Shown: piece by piece, positions 1 to 8,686 of the stretch
Layout: the number at the start of each line of letters is the position of its first letter
Position numbering within the stretch: position 1 is the first letter of the stretch
Assembly (NCBI RefSeq): GCF_900129505.1
Contig: NZ_LT670818.1
Location: 5,613,001-5,677,000 of the forward strand
Direction of reading: 5' to 3'
Length of the DNA: 64,000 nt
Source of the DNA: Bradyrhizobium erythrophlei
Lineage (GTDB): Bacteria > Pseudomonadota > Alphaproteobacteria > Rhizobiales > Xanthobacteraceae
Position numbers and translations under genes: made by a program
The notes under the pieces: generated by a model
The model's input: only the letters and a program-made list of their open reading frames with translations
Databases searched by the model: none
What the model was told of the DNA's origin: nothing

Positions 1-543
1 GTCCGAAGTGCGGGTCAGCGCGATGGGGGTCGCGCCGGCTTGGTTGGCAATTTGAATCGCCGCCAGGCCGACGCTGCTCGAAGCTGCGGGAATGATGACG
101 AAGTCGCCAGTCTTCACGTGGGCGTCGAAGACGAGCGCGCCGTAGGCCGTGATGAACATCATCCAGACCGACGCCGCTTCGACGAACGAAAGCGACGCTG
201 GATGCTTCACGATGGCATGATCGGGGGCGAGGATGACCTCTCCGTAGGTGAAGTACCTGTTCAGGGAGAAGGCCGGAATCGTGCTGACGCTGTCGCCCAC
301 GGCAAAATCGGCGACATCCTTGCCAGCGGCATCGACCACACCTGCGCAATCATATCCGAGACCAGCCGGAAATATCGGGGATTCGACGTATTTATCGTTA
401 CGCCACATCGACTCGGCGCGGTTGATGCCGATTGCTTTCACCTTGATGCGAACTTCGTGCGGGCCGGGAGCGGGCACTTCCATTTCAATGAATTCGAGAA
501 CTTCAGGCCCTCCGGCCTTTGCGAATTTGATGGTGCGGGACAT
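1..543 (-). CDS. Zinc-type/quinone oxidoreductase (MDR superfamily), 3' part cut by window edge
   Basis: The minus-strand frame opens at an ATG at 541-543, preceded by a GGAGG ribosome site, and runs off the left edge with no stop. It reads MSRTIKFAKAGGPEVLEF and continues with the GroES-like fold of medium-chain dehydrogenase/reductase proteins, including INRAES and YDCAGVV, then a stretch leading into the Rossmann domain (IIPAASSSVGLAAIQIANQ). About 180 residues are visible of the usual 320-340. Family members reduce quinones or enones with NADPH. It heads a minus-strand group with DUF1330, GST and SDR genes. The substrate cannot be inferred. Confidence 0.88.
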   Translation of the reverse strand, partial: MSRTIKFAKAGGPEVLEFIEMEVPAPGPHEVRIKVKAIGINRAESMWRNDKYVESPIFPAGLGYDCAGVVDAAGKDVADFAVGDSVSTIPAFSLNRYFTYGEVILAPDHAIVKHPASLSFVEAASVWMMFITAYGALVFDAHVKTGDFVIIPAASSSVGLAAIQIANQAGATPIALTRTSD

Positions 544-629
544 GATGCCTCCGGCAAGTCGGGTAGGAGTTAAGCTATTCGGCACGCGCGCGAACGGCAG
601 TCTGCGTCGAGCCGGTGACGAGGGCGCCT

Positions 630-953
630 TTAGAGAAGGTGTCCGGAAAGGTGGAGGATCTGTTCCGTTCCGGTCAGGAGGCACACGAAGCCCTTGCTCG
701 CTTTGAGCCGGATCGGCTGCACCGCCTGATAGGCGTCGGAGTGATAGAAGTTCTTCACGGCCTCGGGGCTATCGAACTCGACGATAACCCGGCGGCGCTG
801 CGGGATGACGCCATCCAGCGGTTGCGCGTCTTCGCCGCGCACGAGAATCCTGCCGCCGTGCGCTGCGATGATGCCCGGAACGCTCGTGCGGTAGGCCTCG
901 TAGGCCGCCGGATCGGTGATCTCGATTTCGACAAAGAAATACCCTTTGGGCAC
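630..953 (-). CDS. DUF1330 family protein
   Basis: A 107-residue protein starting at a GTG with an AGGAG ribosome site about 8 nt upstream. The N-terminus (MPKGYFFVEIEITDPAAYE) and the later FDSPEAVKNFYHSDAYQAV are typical of DUF1330, a small ferredoxin-like alpha/beta-barrel family related to dimeric monooxygenases and EthD proteins. The last ten residues (EQILHLSGHLL) run a little past the usual end. It lies between an MDR oxidoreductase and a glutathione S-transferase on the same strand, which suggests a shared transcript. No enzymatic role is established for the family. Confidence 0.85.
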   Translation of the reverse strand: MPKGYFFVEIEITDPAAYEAYRTSVPGIIAAHGGRILVRGEDAQPLDGVIPQRRRVIVEFDSPEAVKNFYHSDAYQAVQPIRLKASKGFVCLLTGTEQILHLSGHLL

Positions 954-1002
954 GGTTTAACTCCTGTATTGGCCGGCAATCAGTCGCGAGGCTGCTTTCG
1001 CG

Positions 1003-1644
1003 CTATGCGCTCATACTGGATCGCGACGAAACCACATCCTTCCAGCGCGTTAGCGCCCGGTGCCCCTCCGGAATCGAGACGTCGAGCGCCTTCGCGAAAT
1101 CGATGGTCACCAGTGCAGTGATGTCTGCCGCCGAAAACCGCTCGCCGGCGACGAAGGGCACCTGTTCGAGCCGTGCGTTCAGATCGGCGAGAAAGTTCTG
1201 CACGCGCAGCACGCTGCGGTCGACCAACCCCGGGATTTGCTCATAGCCATGCGGTCCGGCGATGGCGCGGCCCTTGAGCCTCTCCATCTTGTTGCGCACG
1301 CCTTCCATCACCGCCGCAAAGCCTTCGAGCTCGGCGAACCGCTCCCACATCACGACCAGGCCCTTGTCCTTCGACGTGGCGCCCAATAGGGGCGTGTCGG
1401 GAAAGGCTTCATCGAGATACCGCATGATGGCCGGTACCTCTACGATGGTGGTGCCATCTTCGAGCACCAGGGCCGGCACCACGAGGCGGGGATTGATGGC
1501 CCTGTAGGCTTCCGAGTGTTGCTCGCCCGCGCCGAGATCGACAGAAATCAGCGTCGGCTTGAGTCCCTTCTCGGCCAGGAAAATTCGGACACGCCGCGAA
1601 TTGGGCGAGTTGATGGCGTGGTAAAGCTTCAACATGTCTGACAT
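1003..1644 (-). CDS. Glutathione S-transferase family protein
   Basis: 213 residues. The N-terminal thioredoxin-like domain (about 4-80) begins LKLYHAINSPNSRRVRIFLAEKG, with the Ser/Asn region expected to contact glutathione. The GST signature VPALVLEDGTTIVEVPAIMRYL follows at about 56-78. An all-alpha C-terminal domain (about 90-205) contains the N-capping-box-like FSAADITALVTIDFAK. An AAGGAG site sits 7 nt before the chosen ATG. The second GST in the window (15694-16302) shares the same N-terminal pattern. A role in conjugation or isomerisation of a catabolic intermediate is inferred from context only. Confidence 0.9.
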   Translation of the reverse strand: MSDMLKLYHAINSPNSRRVRIFLAEKGLKPTLISVDLGAGEQHSEAYRAINPRLVVPALVLEDGTTIVEVPAIMRYLDEAFPDTPLLGATSKDKGLVVMWERFAELEGFAAVMEGVRNKMERLKGRAIAGPHGYEQIPGLVDRSVLRVQNFLADLNARLEQVPFVAGERFSAADITALVTIDFAKALDVSIPEGHRALTRWKDVVSSRSSMSA

Positions 1645-1711
1645 CTCGTGACTCCTTGTGTTCGATCAGGATGGCCACCGTGAGCAATCGTGATCATCTC
1701 TCGTTCTCGCG

Positions 1712-2440
1712 TTAGACCTGCGCTCTGCCGCCATCGGCGAACAGTTCGATCCCTGTGACGAAGCTGGAGTCGTCCGAGCCCAGAAACAGCGCGACCTTGG
1801 CGATCTCTTCGGGCTCCGCCATGCGGCCCATCGGGACGGTCGTGACGATGCGCGCGATGGCCTCAGGCGGCTGCAGCGCCACCTGCGGGGTGACGACAGG
1901 TCCGGGGCTGAGAACGTTGGCGCGGATGCGCCGGTCCTTCAGCTCCGCGGTCCAGGTGCGCACGAATGAGCGAATGGCCGCCTTGCTCGCGGCGTAGACG
2001 CCGAAACTCGGGGTGCCTTTGGTCGCCGCGGCTGAACCGGTCAGGATGATGGAGGCGCCATCGTTCAGAAGCGGCAGTGCCTTTTGAACCGTGAAGAGCA
2101 GTCCCTTGACGTTGGTGTCGAAGGTCTTGTCGTAGTACTCCTCGGTGATGCTTCCCAACGGGACAAATCCGCCAAGTCCTACATTGGCGAAGAGGACATC
2201 GATTCGGCCCTTCGCTTTGACGCGCTCGTAGAGACGATCGAGGTCGGCGAGCTTCGCGACGTCACCCTGAACGCCCGTGACGTTGCGGCCGATGGCCGCT
2301 ACAGCTTCTTCGAGCTCCTTCTGGCGACGGCCAGTAATGAAGACGTGAGCACCTTCACTGGCGAAGAGCTTTGCCGTGGCGACGCCGATACCCTGGGTAC
2401 CGCCGGTAATGACAGCCACTTTCCCTTGCAATTTACCCAT
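1712..2440 (-). CDS. SDR family NAD(P)-dependent oxidoreductase
   Basis: 242 residues, a classical short-chain dehydrogenase. The cofactor motif TGGTQGIG lies near residues 12-19, the structural NVG motif around 86, the catalytic Ser in LTGSAA (about 136) and YAASK (Tyr about 149, Lys about 153). The C-terminus FVTGIELFADGGRAQV is the usual SDR end. It is a close paralogue of the product of 10106-10834, which has the same length and the same MGKLQGKVAV start. The substrate is unknown. Confidence 0.93.
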   Translation of the reverse strand: MGKLQGKVAVITGGTQGIGVATAKLFASEGAHVFITGRRQKELEEAVAAIGRNVTGVQGDVAKLADLDRLYERVKAKGRIDVLFANVGLGGFVPLGSITEEYYDKTFDTNVKGLLFTVQKALPLLNDGASIILTGSAAATKGTPSFGVYAASKAAIRSFVRTWTAELKDRRIRANVLSPGPVVTPQVALQPPEAIARIVTTVPMGRMAEPEEIAKVALFLGSDDSSFVTGIELFADGGRAQV

Positions 2441-2521
2441 GGTTCGTTGCCTCTCCGCGCCTCTCTGTGTTGTTGTCGAATGCCCCCTGTCCCAGTCATG
2501 GAGACCTCGGGCCGGGCGGCG

Positions 2522-3454
2522 TCACCCCTGCGGGCCCTGCACGAAGCGCCGTGTGACCTCATCCCGCGTCTGGTTGACGGCACCGATTCTCTCGATGAGC
2601 TCCGCGGTCCGGCTGCCTCTCAAACCCGCAGTGGTGATCACGCCATCGCGGACATAGGTGTAGACACCAGTCAACAGGAATGCGCCGACCGAGCGGAGAT
2701 ATCTGCGCTGGTCCTCAATGGTTGAGCGATAGGTTTCGCTTTCGTAGAATTCTCGTGCCGTGAGCGCGCTTGCGAAACCGATCTCGATGACGCCGATGTC
2801 CTTGCGTTCGTCGCTGACCCGATGATCGCCATGGGGCGAGGGCGGCGATGGGCGCGCGTTGTCGTACGGTTCGGGCAGATGCAGGCGCAACTTCTGCACC
2901 GCCGGCGCGGATGCCAGATATCGCGCCCACTCCGACAGCCAGGGCCGGAATCCCTCGGCAGATCCGCCGTTCAGATGCAAATGCAGGCGGTACAACCGGT
3001 CCGGCCCGTTTGGAATGCCGTCGGGCTCGCGATCAACCAGCGTATGTGACCCCCGTGGCAGATTGTAAGCGACGATGTGCTCGAACAGATGGAACACGTC
3101 TCCGAACAGCACCGGGCTTGCCTCGGCGTAACGGTTCAGGTCGTCGATGTCGGCGAAGCCGATTTCCGCGGCGCCGTCGAGCACGACGTCCATGCGGTGA
3201 ACGCCGTCCGGCAGAGGCCAGAGATTGGCCCAGTGGTCCTGTGAAAAGTGGTGCTGCACGTAGTAGCTGATGCCGGGAAGTCGCGCGCACAGCGTCCCGA
3301 GGACATCGCGCCAATAGTCTGCGAACAGATCTCGCGGAAGCCCGGCAAGCTTGCGCAGGACGCCATAGGAAAGGCAACGGATGTTCTCATCGCGCGGTGC
3401 AAAGTTGGCAGTGTCCACGACCTTCGTCGCGTTCGGGTGGCTGTGCTGGGTCAT
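2522..3454 (-). CDS. EthD domain-containing protein (tandem domains)
   Basis: The start is placed at the ATG at 3452-3454 because it has a GGAAGGA ribosome site and the upstream in-frame extension is not protein-like. The 310-residue product has two ferredoxin-like EthD-type halves: one around CLSYGVLRKLAGLPRDLFADYW and HHF, the second around LYRLHLHLNGGSAEGFRPWL and ending with FLLTGVYTYVRDG. EthD proteins accompany oxidative degradation genes but their chemistry is poorly defined. It is divergent from a LysR gene, with two CATTCAATCGGC repeats between them, so LysR control is likely. Confidence 0.8.
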   Translation of the reverse strand: MTQHSHPNATKVVDTANFAPRDENIRCLSYGVLRKLAGLPRDLFADYWRDVLGTLCARLPGISYYVQHHFSQDHWANLWPLPDGVHRMDVVLDGAAEIGFADIDDLNRYAEASPVLFGDVFHLFEHIVAYNLPRGSHTLVDREPDGIPNGPDRLYRLHLHLNGGSAEGFRPWLSEWARYLASAPAVQKLRLHLPEPYDNARPSPPSPHGDHRVSDERKDIGVIEIGFASALTAREFYESETYRSTIEDQRRYLRSVGAFLLTGVYTYVRDGVITTAGLRGSRTAELIERIGAVNQTRDEVTRRFVQGPQG

Positions 3455-3540
3455 GGAAAATTCCTTCCCGCATTGGTTCGGGCCAACTCGTCGGGTGATG
3501 TTTTCTTTGGGGGCCTTTGCAACAAGGGCCAATTGCCGAG

Positions 3541-3684
3541 CATTCAATCGGCAGCGCCGATTGATCGCTCGCAAGCTGATGGTCCAGGCTGGGCCAGATG
3601 CCGAGCACGGTTGAGTACCCGCTTCATCCAGATTGCAGGCCGCATCGCCGGAGCGTAGGCTCGCATTCAATCGGCCCGTCCGAT
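3541..3684. promoter_or_regulatory. Probable LysR operator region: repeated CATTCAATCGGC inverted sites
   Basis: The intergenic region between the EthD gene and lysR holds a perfect inverted repeat CAATCGG-5 nt-CCGATTG at 3545-3563. A second CATTCAATCGGC at 3665-3676 is followed by an imperfect CCGAT/AATCGG arm. Two dyads of this kind at a divergent LysR promoter fit a recognition site plus an activation site. Protein binding is inferred. Confidence 0.55.
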
Positions 3685-3709
3685 CAATCGGTTGACGCGG
3701 GGATAGGCG

Positions 3710-4610
3710 GTGGAACTGCGGCAGATCGACTGCTTCCTGGCAGTCGCAAAGGATCTCCATTTCGGAAAAGCGGCGAAGAGGCTCTCTCTCGCCCAATCCT
3801 CCGTCTCCGAAGCGATACGCTCCCTGGAGCAGGAAGTGGGCGGACCGCTGCTGGTCCGAACGAGCAGGCGCGTCCAGCTGACCTCCCTTGGCGAGAAGTT
3901 TCGTCTCGGCGTCGAACCCGCCGCCCTGGTGCTGCACGCCACGTTGGACGATTGCAGGAAGACCGTCCTTGGTCAGCCAAACCGGCTAAGGATCGGCTTC
4001 CTCGGCGGCGGACTCTATGAATTAACCCTGCCATTCGTCAGGCACCTCAGGAGCAAGTTCCATATCGATGTCGAGTGGGTGGAGCTTTCGCTGCTGGACC
4101 AGTTTGAGGCGATTGCAGCGGGCAAGGTCGACGCGGCCATCTGCAGACTTCCGCTTTCCCATGACGGCTTGGTACAATGCACGGTGCTCCTTGAGGAGAA
4201 GAAGAAGCTGGTGGTGCCGGCCGATCACAGGCTCTCAAGCAGAGACTGGATTGATCCTGAGGAGCTCGCGCTCGAGACCGTCCCGACATTGCCCGACAAT
4301 CACCAGTTGGGAGCCTGGGCAGCGATCCATTTCCCTGATCACACTCCTTCGGGACGGCCGATCGCGCGAGGGCCAGTCGTCACAACGATCCGAGAATCTC
4401 TTGCGGCCGTCGAATCCGGCGAGGCCGTCGTCATCGTGGGAGCGCATCAGATTTATCGACAAGCAGAGCTCTATTATTCCAACCATCGGCGTTCCTCCCG
4501 TCGGTACCGCTCTCGTCAGGCGCCGAGCCGATCGCCGGCGCGTGATACTGGATCTCGAAGAATGTGCGCGCGATGTCGCGGCCGGGTTGGTCGAAACTGT
4601 AGAGCATTGA
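3710..4610 (+). pseudogene. LysR family transcriptional regulator, frameshifted near the 3' end
   Basis: A GTG start gives MELRQIDCFLAVAKDLHFGK, the LysR winged-helix N-terminus, with the recognition region around residues 18-40 (AAKRLSLAQSSVSEAIRSLE). The effector domain follows. The frame is coherent to about position 4478 (YRQAELYYS). It then turns into Arg-rich, non-LysR sequence ending at 4672. The +1 frame instead continues as PTIGVPPVGTALVRRRADRR and ends at a TGA at 4608-4610, giving a normal length of about 299 residues. One extra base near 4470-4490 would explain this. The alternative is a functional protein with a changed tail. Confidence 0.75.
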
Positions 4611-4821
4611 TCGTCACTGAACTGGTTTTTCAACCAAGCGCAAGAATTGAGTACGGCGTAGCATCGTTTTGAGCTGGCGCTCGGCCGCAGGAAAGGGTTC
4701 ACGGGATTATCGTTTCGCCGGACAAAGAGTGACGCATGCGGTGCGAGCCAATGTTTCCGAACGACATTGCCGCGTGAGCACCGTGCTGGACCTGCAAGAC
4801 AGCAGCCTTTAAGTAAGCTCC

Positions 4822-5703
4822 ATGGACGCAGCAATCGACGCGCCGCAATCGCGCTATTACCACTCCCAGGGGCTAAGGCTTCATTTTACCGACTGGGGTA
4901 ACCCGCAGGCCCCGCCGTTGCTCCTGGTTCATGGCGGTCTCGATCATTCCCGCAGTTGGGATCATCTGGCGCGCGCGTTGCGGCGCAACTTTCATGTCCT
5001 GGCGCCCGACCTTCGCGGGCATGGCGAGTCTGAATGGGCGACCGGCAGCAGCTACAGCCTGGCTGACCATGTTTACGATCTTACTGGCCTAGTGAAGGCT
5101 GCAGGCTTCGAGAACGTGTCGATCGTCGGCCATTCCATGGGCGGTATGGTCAGCCTGACCTATGCCGGTGTGTTTCCGGAAAAGGTATCCCGGCTGGTCG
5201 TGCTCGACGGCGTGACCAATTATCCGGCGAGACAAGTCAAGCCCGCCGACGTCAGAATCGCCGAGTGGATCAGCGATCTGGACAAACTGGCGCAACGGAA
5301 AATCCACCGCTATGCGTCGCTCGCCGATGGCGCCGAGCGGATCCTGCGTCGCAACCGGCATCTGACGCGCGCGCAGGCGCTGCATCTGGCGACTCACGGC
5401 CTGAAGCAAAATCCCGACGGCACCTATAGCTGGAAGTTCGATCCGTACTTGCGCGCCCGCGCGCCCTATCGGTTATCGCTGGATGACCACATTGGGCTGT
5501 GGTCGCGCATCGCGTGCCCGACGCTCCTCGTCAGCGGTAGCGAAAGTTTCCTGCCCGACCCTGCGACGGCCGGCGTAATGAAGCATTTTGAGAACGCCGA
5601 ATTGGCAAGGATCGAGGGCGCGGGTCACTGGCTGCAACACGACAAGCCGGATGAAGTCCTCGACCTTCTCAAGAAATTCTTCGACCAGGCAGAATCGAAG
5701 TAG
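4822..5703 (+). CDS. Alpha/beta hydrolase
   Basis: 293 residues with the alpha/beta-hydrolase core: oxyanion motif LLLVHGGLD (about 33-41), PDLRGHGES (about 62-70), nucleophile elbow GHSMGG with Ser105, and a C-terminal catalytic His in GAGHWLQHDKPDEV. The acid residue is probably in the SGSESFLPDP loop. Such enzymes act as esterases, epoxide hydrolases or C-C hydrolases of meta-cleavage products; the sequence does not decide. It stands alone between the broken LysR gene and a convergent TetR gene. Confidence 0.9.
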   Translation: MDAAIDAPQSRYYHSQGLRLHFTDWGNPQAPPLLLVHGGLDHSRSWDHLARALRRNFHVLAPDLRGHGESEWATGSSYSLADHVYDLTGLVKAAGFENVSIVGHSMGGMVSLTYAGVFPEKVSRLVVLDGVTNYPARQVKPADVRIAEWISDLDKLAQRKIHRYASLADGAERILRRNRHLTRAQALHLATHGLKQNPDGTYSWKFDPYLRARAPYRLSLDDHIGLWSRIACPTLLVSGSESFLPDPATAGVMKHFENAELARIEGAGHWLQHDKPDEVLDLLKKFFDQAESK

Positions 5704-5727
5704 GCGGCCTTGAAAATTCGCCGCTGG

Positions 5728-6399
5728 CTAGTTGCGACGCCCGACCAATCGCTTGCCGGTATCCTTGCCGCGATAAAGGCCGGCGATACCTCTTCCCGGT
5801 AAACTAGGCGCTAGCAGCTTGCGGGCGGCATCGACAAGGTCGCCCCTCAGGTCAGCCGGTTCTGCGAAGAGGCCGGTAGCGTACGCGCCGTTGATGATTA
5901 GCGCGAGTTGAGATGCAACACGGCTGGGATCAGAGACCCCAAGCCTGGCAACGATGGTCGCAAGCCTCGCCCGCAGTTCCTCCTTGTTGCCCTTGGCGAC
6001 AACACGGCCGGGATGGTTCTGGTCGGGGAACTCCGTCACCAGATTGAGGAACGGACAGCCGCGATAGGCGGGGCGCCCGATCCGCTCTGCGATGCCCGAT
6101 AGCAGTGCGTCCAGCAAAGCATGCGGATTATCGGCGTGTTGCGCCTCAACGTGATCCCACCATTCCCAGAACGACCGATCCCGCTCCGCGGCGAAGGCGG
6201 CAATCAAGGCGTCCTTGGATTCAAACACGCGATAGAGGCTCGTCTTCGACACGCCGGATCGGTCGACGACGGTATCGACGCCGATGGCGCGGATGCCCTC
6301 GCTGTAGAACAGCTCGTTTGCCGTCGCGAGAATGCGCTCGCGGGCACTCGCTTCGCCCTTTGCCGGGGCGCCCCGCCGGGGGCGGGCTGCCGCCTTCAT
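5728..6399 (-). CDS. TetR/AcrR family transcriptional regulator
   Basis: 223 residues. The N-terminal HTH (about 20-65) shows RERILATANELFYSEGIRAIGVDTV followed by GVSKTSLYRVFESKDALI, the TetR DNA-binding signature. The C-terminal ligand domain has the CPFLNLVTEFPD motif common in one TetR subgroup of repressors of stress or oxidoreductase genes. It is divergent from the oxidoreductase gene at 6500. The 100-bp gap holds an inverted pair of ACAGACCTGT boxes that probably forms its operator, so it likely represses itself and that gene. Confidence 0.92.
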   Translation of the reverse strand: MKAAARPRRGAPAKGEASARERILATANELFYSEGIRAIGVDTVVDRSGVSKTSLYRVFESKDALIAAFAAERDRSFWEWWDHVEAQHADNPHALLDALLSGIAERIGRPAYRGCPFLNLVTEFPDQNHPGRVVAKGNKEELRARLATIVARLGVSDPSRVASQLALIINGAYATGLFAEPADLRGDLVDAARKLLAPSLPGRGIAGLYRGKDTGKRLVGRRN

Positions 6400-6430
6400 A
6401 CCGCAAGCTCCTCACGTTTCGGTGTCACCG

Positions 6431-6482
6431 TTGACAAAGTAACAGACCTGTCTGTAACGTCAAGTGGCGTACAGGTCTGTCA
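6431..6482. promoter_or_regulatory. TetR operator and promoter: paired ACAGACCTGT / ACAGGTCTGT boxes
   Basis: ACAGACCTGT at 6442-6451 and its reverse complement ACAGGTCTGT at 6471-6480 lie between the divergent tetR and oxidoreductase genes. A TTGACA hexamer at 6431-6436 followed 16 nt later by TGTAAC resembles a sigma70 promoter for the plus-strand gene, and the first box falls in its spacer, as expected for repression. Confidence 0.65.
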
Positions 6483-6499
6483 CTTTATGGAGGATGGCG

Positions 6500-7471
6500 A
6501 TGCGGACGATCGAAGCGAGCACTTTCTCGGGTTACGAGGGGCTGCGGCAGACCGAATTTCCCAACCCACAACCGACACCTGATCGGGTGCTGGTCCGAGT
6601 CACCGCAGCCGGTGTCACGCCGCTCGACTACACGATCCTGTCGGGAGGACATCCCCGAGCGAGGGCGCCGCTGGTGCTCGGCAATGAAGGCGCGGGCGTC
6701 ATTGAGGATGCCGGCGAGAGCGGGCTCGCGGTCGGAAGCCGCGTGATGTTCACAGGACCCTACGGCGTCGCTGAGAATGGCACGTGGCAAGACTGGCTGC
6801 TGGTGAGGCCCGAACATCTGGCGCTCGTACCAGACACAATTGATGACCTCGTCGCCGCGAGCCTTCCGGTGGCCTATTTGACAGCGCAGGTCACGCTGAC
6901 CCTCGCCGGATTCAAGCCAGGCATGACGGTGCTGGCTCCCGGGATCGGTGGGTCGGTCGGCAACGCGACCTTTCAGCTCGCGCGCGCGCAAGGTGCGGGC
7001 AAGGTGATTTCGACCGCCGGCAGCACGGCGAAAGCCGCCAAGGCGCGTGAGCTTGGCTTCGAAGACGTGATCGACCTGTCCGCGGAAGGCCTCGCCGAAG
7101 GCGCTCGTCGGATAACGGGAGGCAAGGGCGTCGACATCGTCATCGAGAGCATCGGCGGGTCCGTAACCAGTGAGGCATTGAGCAGCCTTGGCCTCGGCGG
7201 TGTCTTGATCACGCTGGGCTATTCCGCCGGACGCAAGACCACAATCGACGTGACCGACCTGATCTGGAAGCGCGCGCGGATGGCCGGCTTCTCTCTATTT
7301 GCCCAATCGCCGACGGCGATCGCCGCAGCGTGGCGGGACATCACCCCACTGATCGTCGGCGGATCCGTCAAACCGATCGTCGAGCGGGTCTATCGTCTCA
7401 ACGAGGCGGGCGAAGCCTTGCGTCATCTGATCGAGGATCGGCCATTTGGTAAAGTCGTCCTGGCAGCCTGA
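6500..7471 (+). CDS. Zinc-independent MDR alcohol dehydrogenase/quinone oxidoreductase
   Basis: The start is set at the second of two close ATGs (MRTIEAST), which is 6 nt after GGAGG; this gives 323 residues. The GroES-like N-domain (about 1-115) contains GVTPLDYTILSG and VLGNEGAGVI. The NADPH-binding domain carries LAPGIGGSVGNATFQLARAQ (about 140-160). No structural or catalytic zinc cysteines are seen, so a quinone- or enone-reductase type is more likely than a zinc alcohol dehydrogenase. It is adjacent to and divergent from a TetR repressor gene with an operator in between. Confidence 0.9.
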   Translation: MRTIEASTFSGYEGLRQTEFPNPQPTPDRVLVRVTAAGVTPLDYTILSGGHPRARAPLVLGNEGAGVIEDAGESGLAVGSRVMFTGPYGVAENGTWQDWLLVRPEHLALVPDTIDDLVAASLPVAYLTAQVTLTLAGFKPGMTVLAPGIGGSVGNATFQLARAQGAGKVISTAGSTAKAAKARELGFEDVIDLSAEGLAEGARRITGGKGVDIVIESIGGSVTSEALSSLGLGGVLITLGYSAGRKTTIDVTDLIWKRARMAGFSLFAQSPTAIAAAWRDITPLIVGGSVKPIVERVYRLNEAGEALRHLIEDRPFGKVVLAA

Positions 7472-7490
7472 CCGAAAGGAAACGTTGCTT

Positions 7491-8379
7491 ATGAAAATCG
7501 CCGTTATGGGGGCAGGTGCAGTTGGCTGCTACTACGGCTTCAAGCTGGCGCGGGCCAGACACGAAGTGGTGCTGATCGGGCGCCCTCAACACGTCGAGGC
7601 GATCCAACGTCACGGGCTCCGGCTCGAAACACAAACCGTCGACGAACGCATTCGCGTCGCTGCCAGCACCGAAGCCAGCGCGGTGCAGGGCGCACAGCTT
7701 GTGCTCTTTTGCGTGAAGTCCACCGATACCGAAAGCGCTGCAGCTGCTATCAAGCCGCTTCTTGCGCCGGATGCGGTGGTGCTGTCGTTGCAAAACGGCG
7801 TCGAGAATGCGGACCGGCTCCGCGCGCTGCTGCAACAACAAGTGCTCGCAGCAGCGGTATATGTCGGGACCGAAATGGCCGGGCCGGGGCATGTCAGGCA
7901 CCACGGGCCGCGGCGAACTGGTCATCGAACGGTCGAAGGCCAGCAACGACATTGCACGCGCGCTGATCGCCGCCGACGTGCCGACCGAGATTTCCGACAA
8001 CGTGCGCGGTGTGTTATGGGCGAAGCTGATCACCAACTGCGCGTACAACGCGCTATCGGCGATTACACAATTGCCCTACGGCCGGCTCGTGAAGGGTGAG
8101 GGCATAACTGCCGTCATGCACGACAACGTCGATGAATGCGTGGCAGTTGCGAAAACCGATGGCGTGACGCTTCCAGGCGATGTCGATGTGGCCGTCCGTA
8201 AAATTGCCGAGACGGCCGCAGGCCAGTACGCATCGACCGCGCAGGATCTGGCGCGAGGCAAGCGCAGTGAGATCGATCATCTGAACGGGTTCATCGTGCG
8301 GCGCGGCGAAGCGCTGGGCGTCGCGACGCCTGCCAACCGGCTGCTGCATGCGATCGTCAAGCTGATCGAGAGCAAGTAG
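7491..8379 (+). pseudogene. 2-dehydropantoate 2-reductase-like (PanE/ApbA) gene with one-base frameshift
   Basis: An AAAGGA-preceded ATG at 7491 starts MKIAVMGAGAVGCYYG, the Rossmann GxGxxG of ketopantoate reductases, followed by FCVKSTDTE and LSLQNGVEN. After GPGHVRHHG (about 7907) the frame becomes nonsensical. The +1 frame continues as GRGELVIERSKAS, WAKLITNCAYNALSAIT and ends at 8379, completing a normal protein of about 295 residues. The break sits in a GGG run at 7905-7907 with one G too many. The family reduces 2-ketopantoate to pantoate with NADPH; many paralogues act on other 2-ketoacids. Confidence 0.82.
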
Positions 8380-8425
8380 CCGGTTCGCATGCTCCGAAAT
8401 CGTCGACTCAAAGTGAAGTTGAGTC

Positions 8426-8677
8426 ATGTATCGCTTGAGCGAGCGTTGCCTGGAAGATTTTGCAGTGGGTCAGACGTTCGGTTCGGGGCGGCCGCGCATC
8501 GATGAGGACCGGGCCCTCGCATTCTCGGCCGAGCTCTGCCCCCACCCCTTCCACCTCGAGGAGGCGGCGGCGCACTGCTCGATTTCCGGAGGACTGGCCG
8601 CCAGCGGCTGGCGTTGGTCAATGCACACAGGGTTCCGGGCGATGATGTTACTGCTCAGTCACCTCTCGATAACGTGA
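8426..8677 (+). pseudogene. MaoC-like acyl dehydratase, N-terminal fragment
   Basis: The reading frame starts MYRLSERCLEDFAVGQTF and contains FHLEEAAAHCSISGGLAASGW, the N-terminal hot-dog segment of MaoC-like hydratases (typically about 150 residues). After GLAASGW the sequence loses family resemblance and stops at 83 residues. The hydratase Asp/His motif lies in this fragment in degraded form (CPHPFH for the usual DPQPFH). It is most likely a truncated relic. Confidence 0.6.
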
Positions 8678-8686
8678 GTATATGAT

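Noticed and set aside
7891..7912. Programmed frameshift in the ketopantoate reductase-like gene
   Set aside because: No slippery heptamer or downstream stimulator is seen and the family is not known to use frameshifting; a mutation or sequencing error is simpler.
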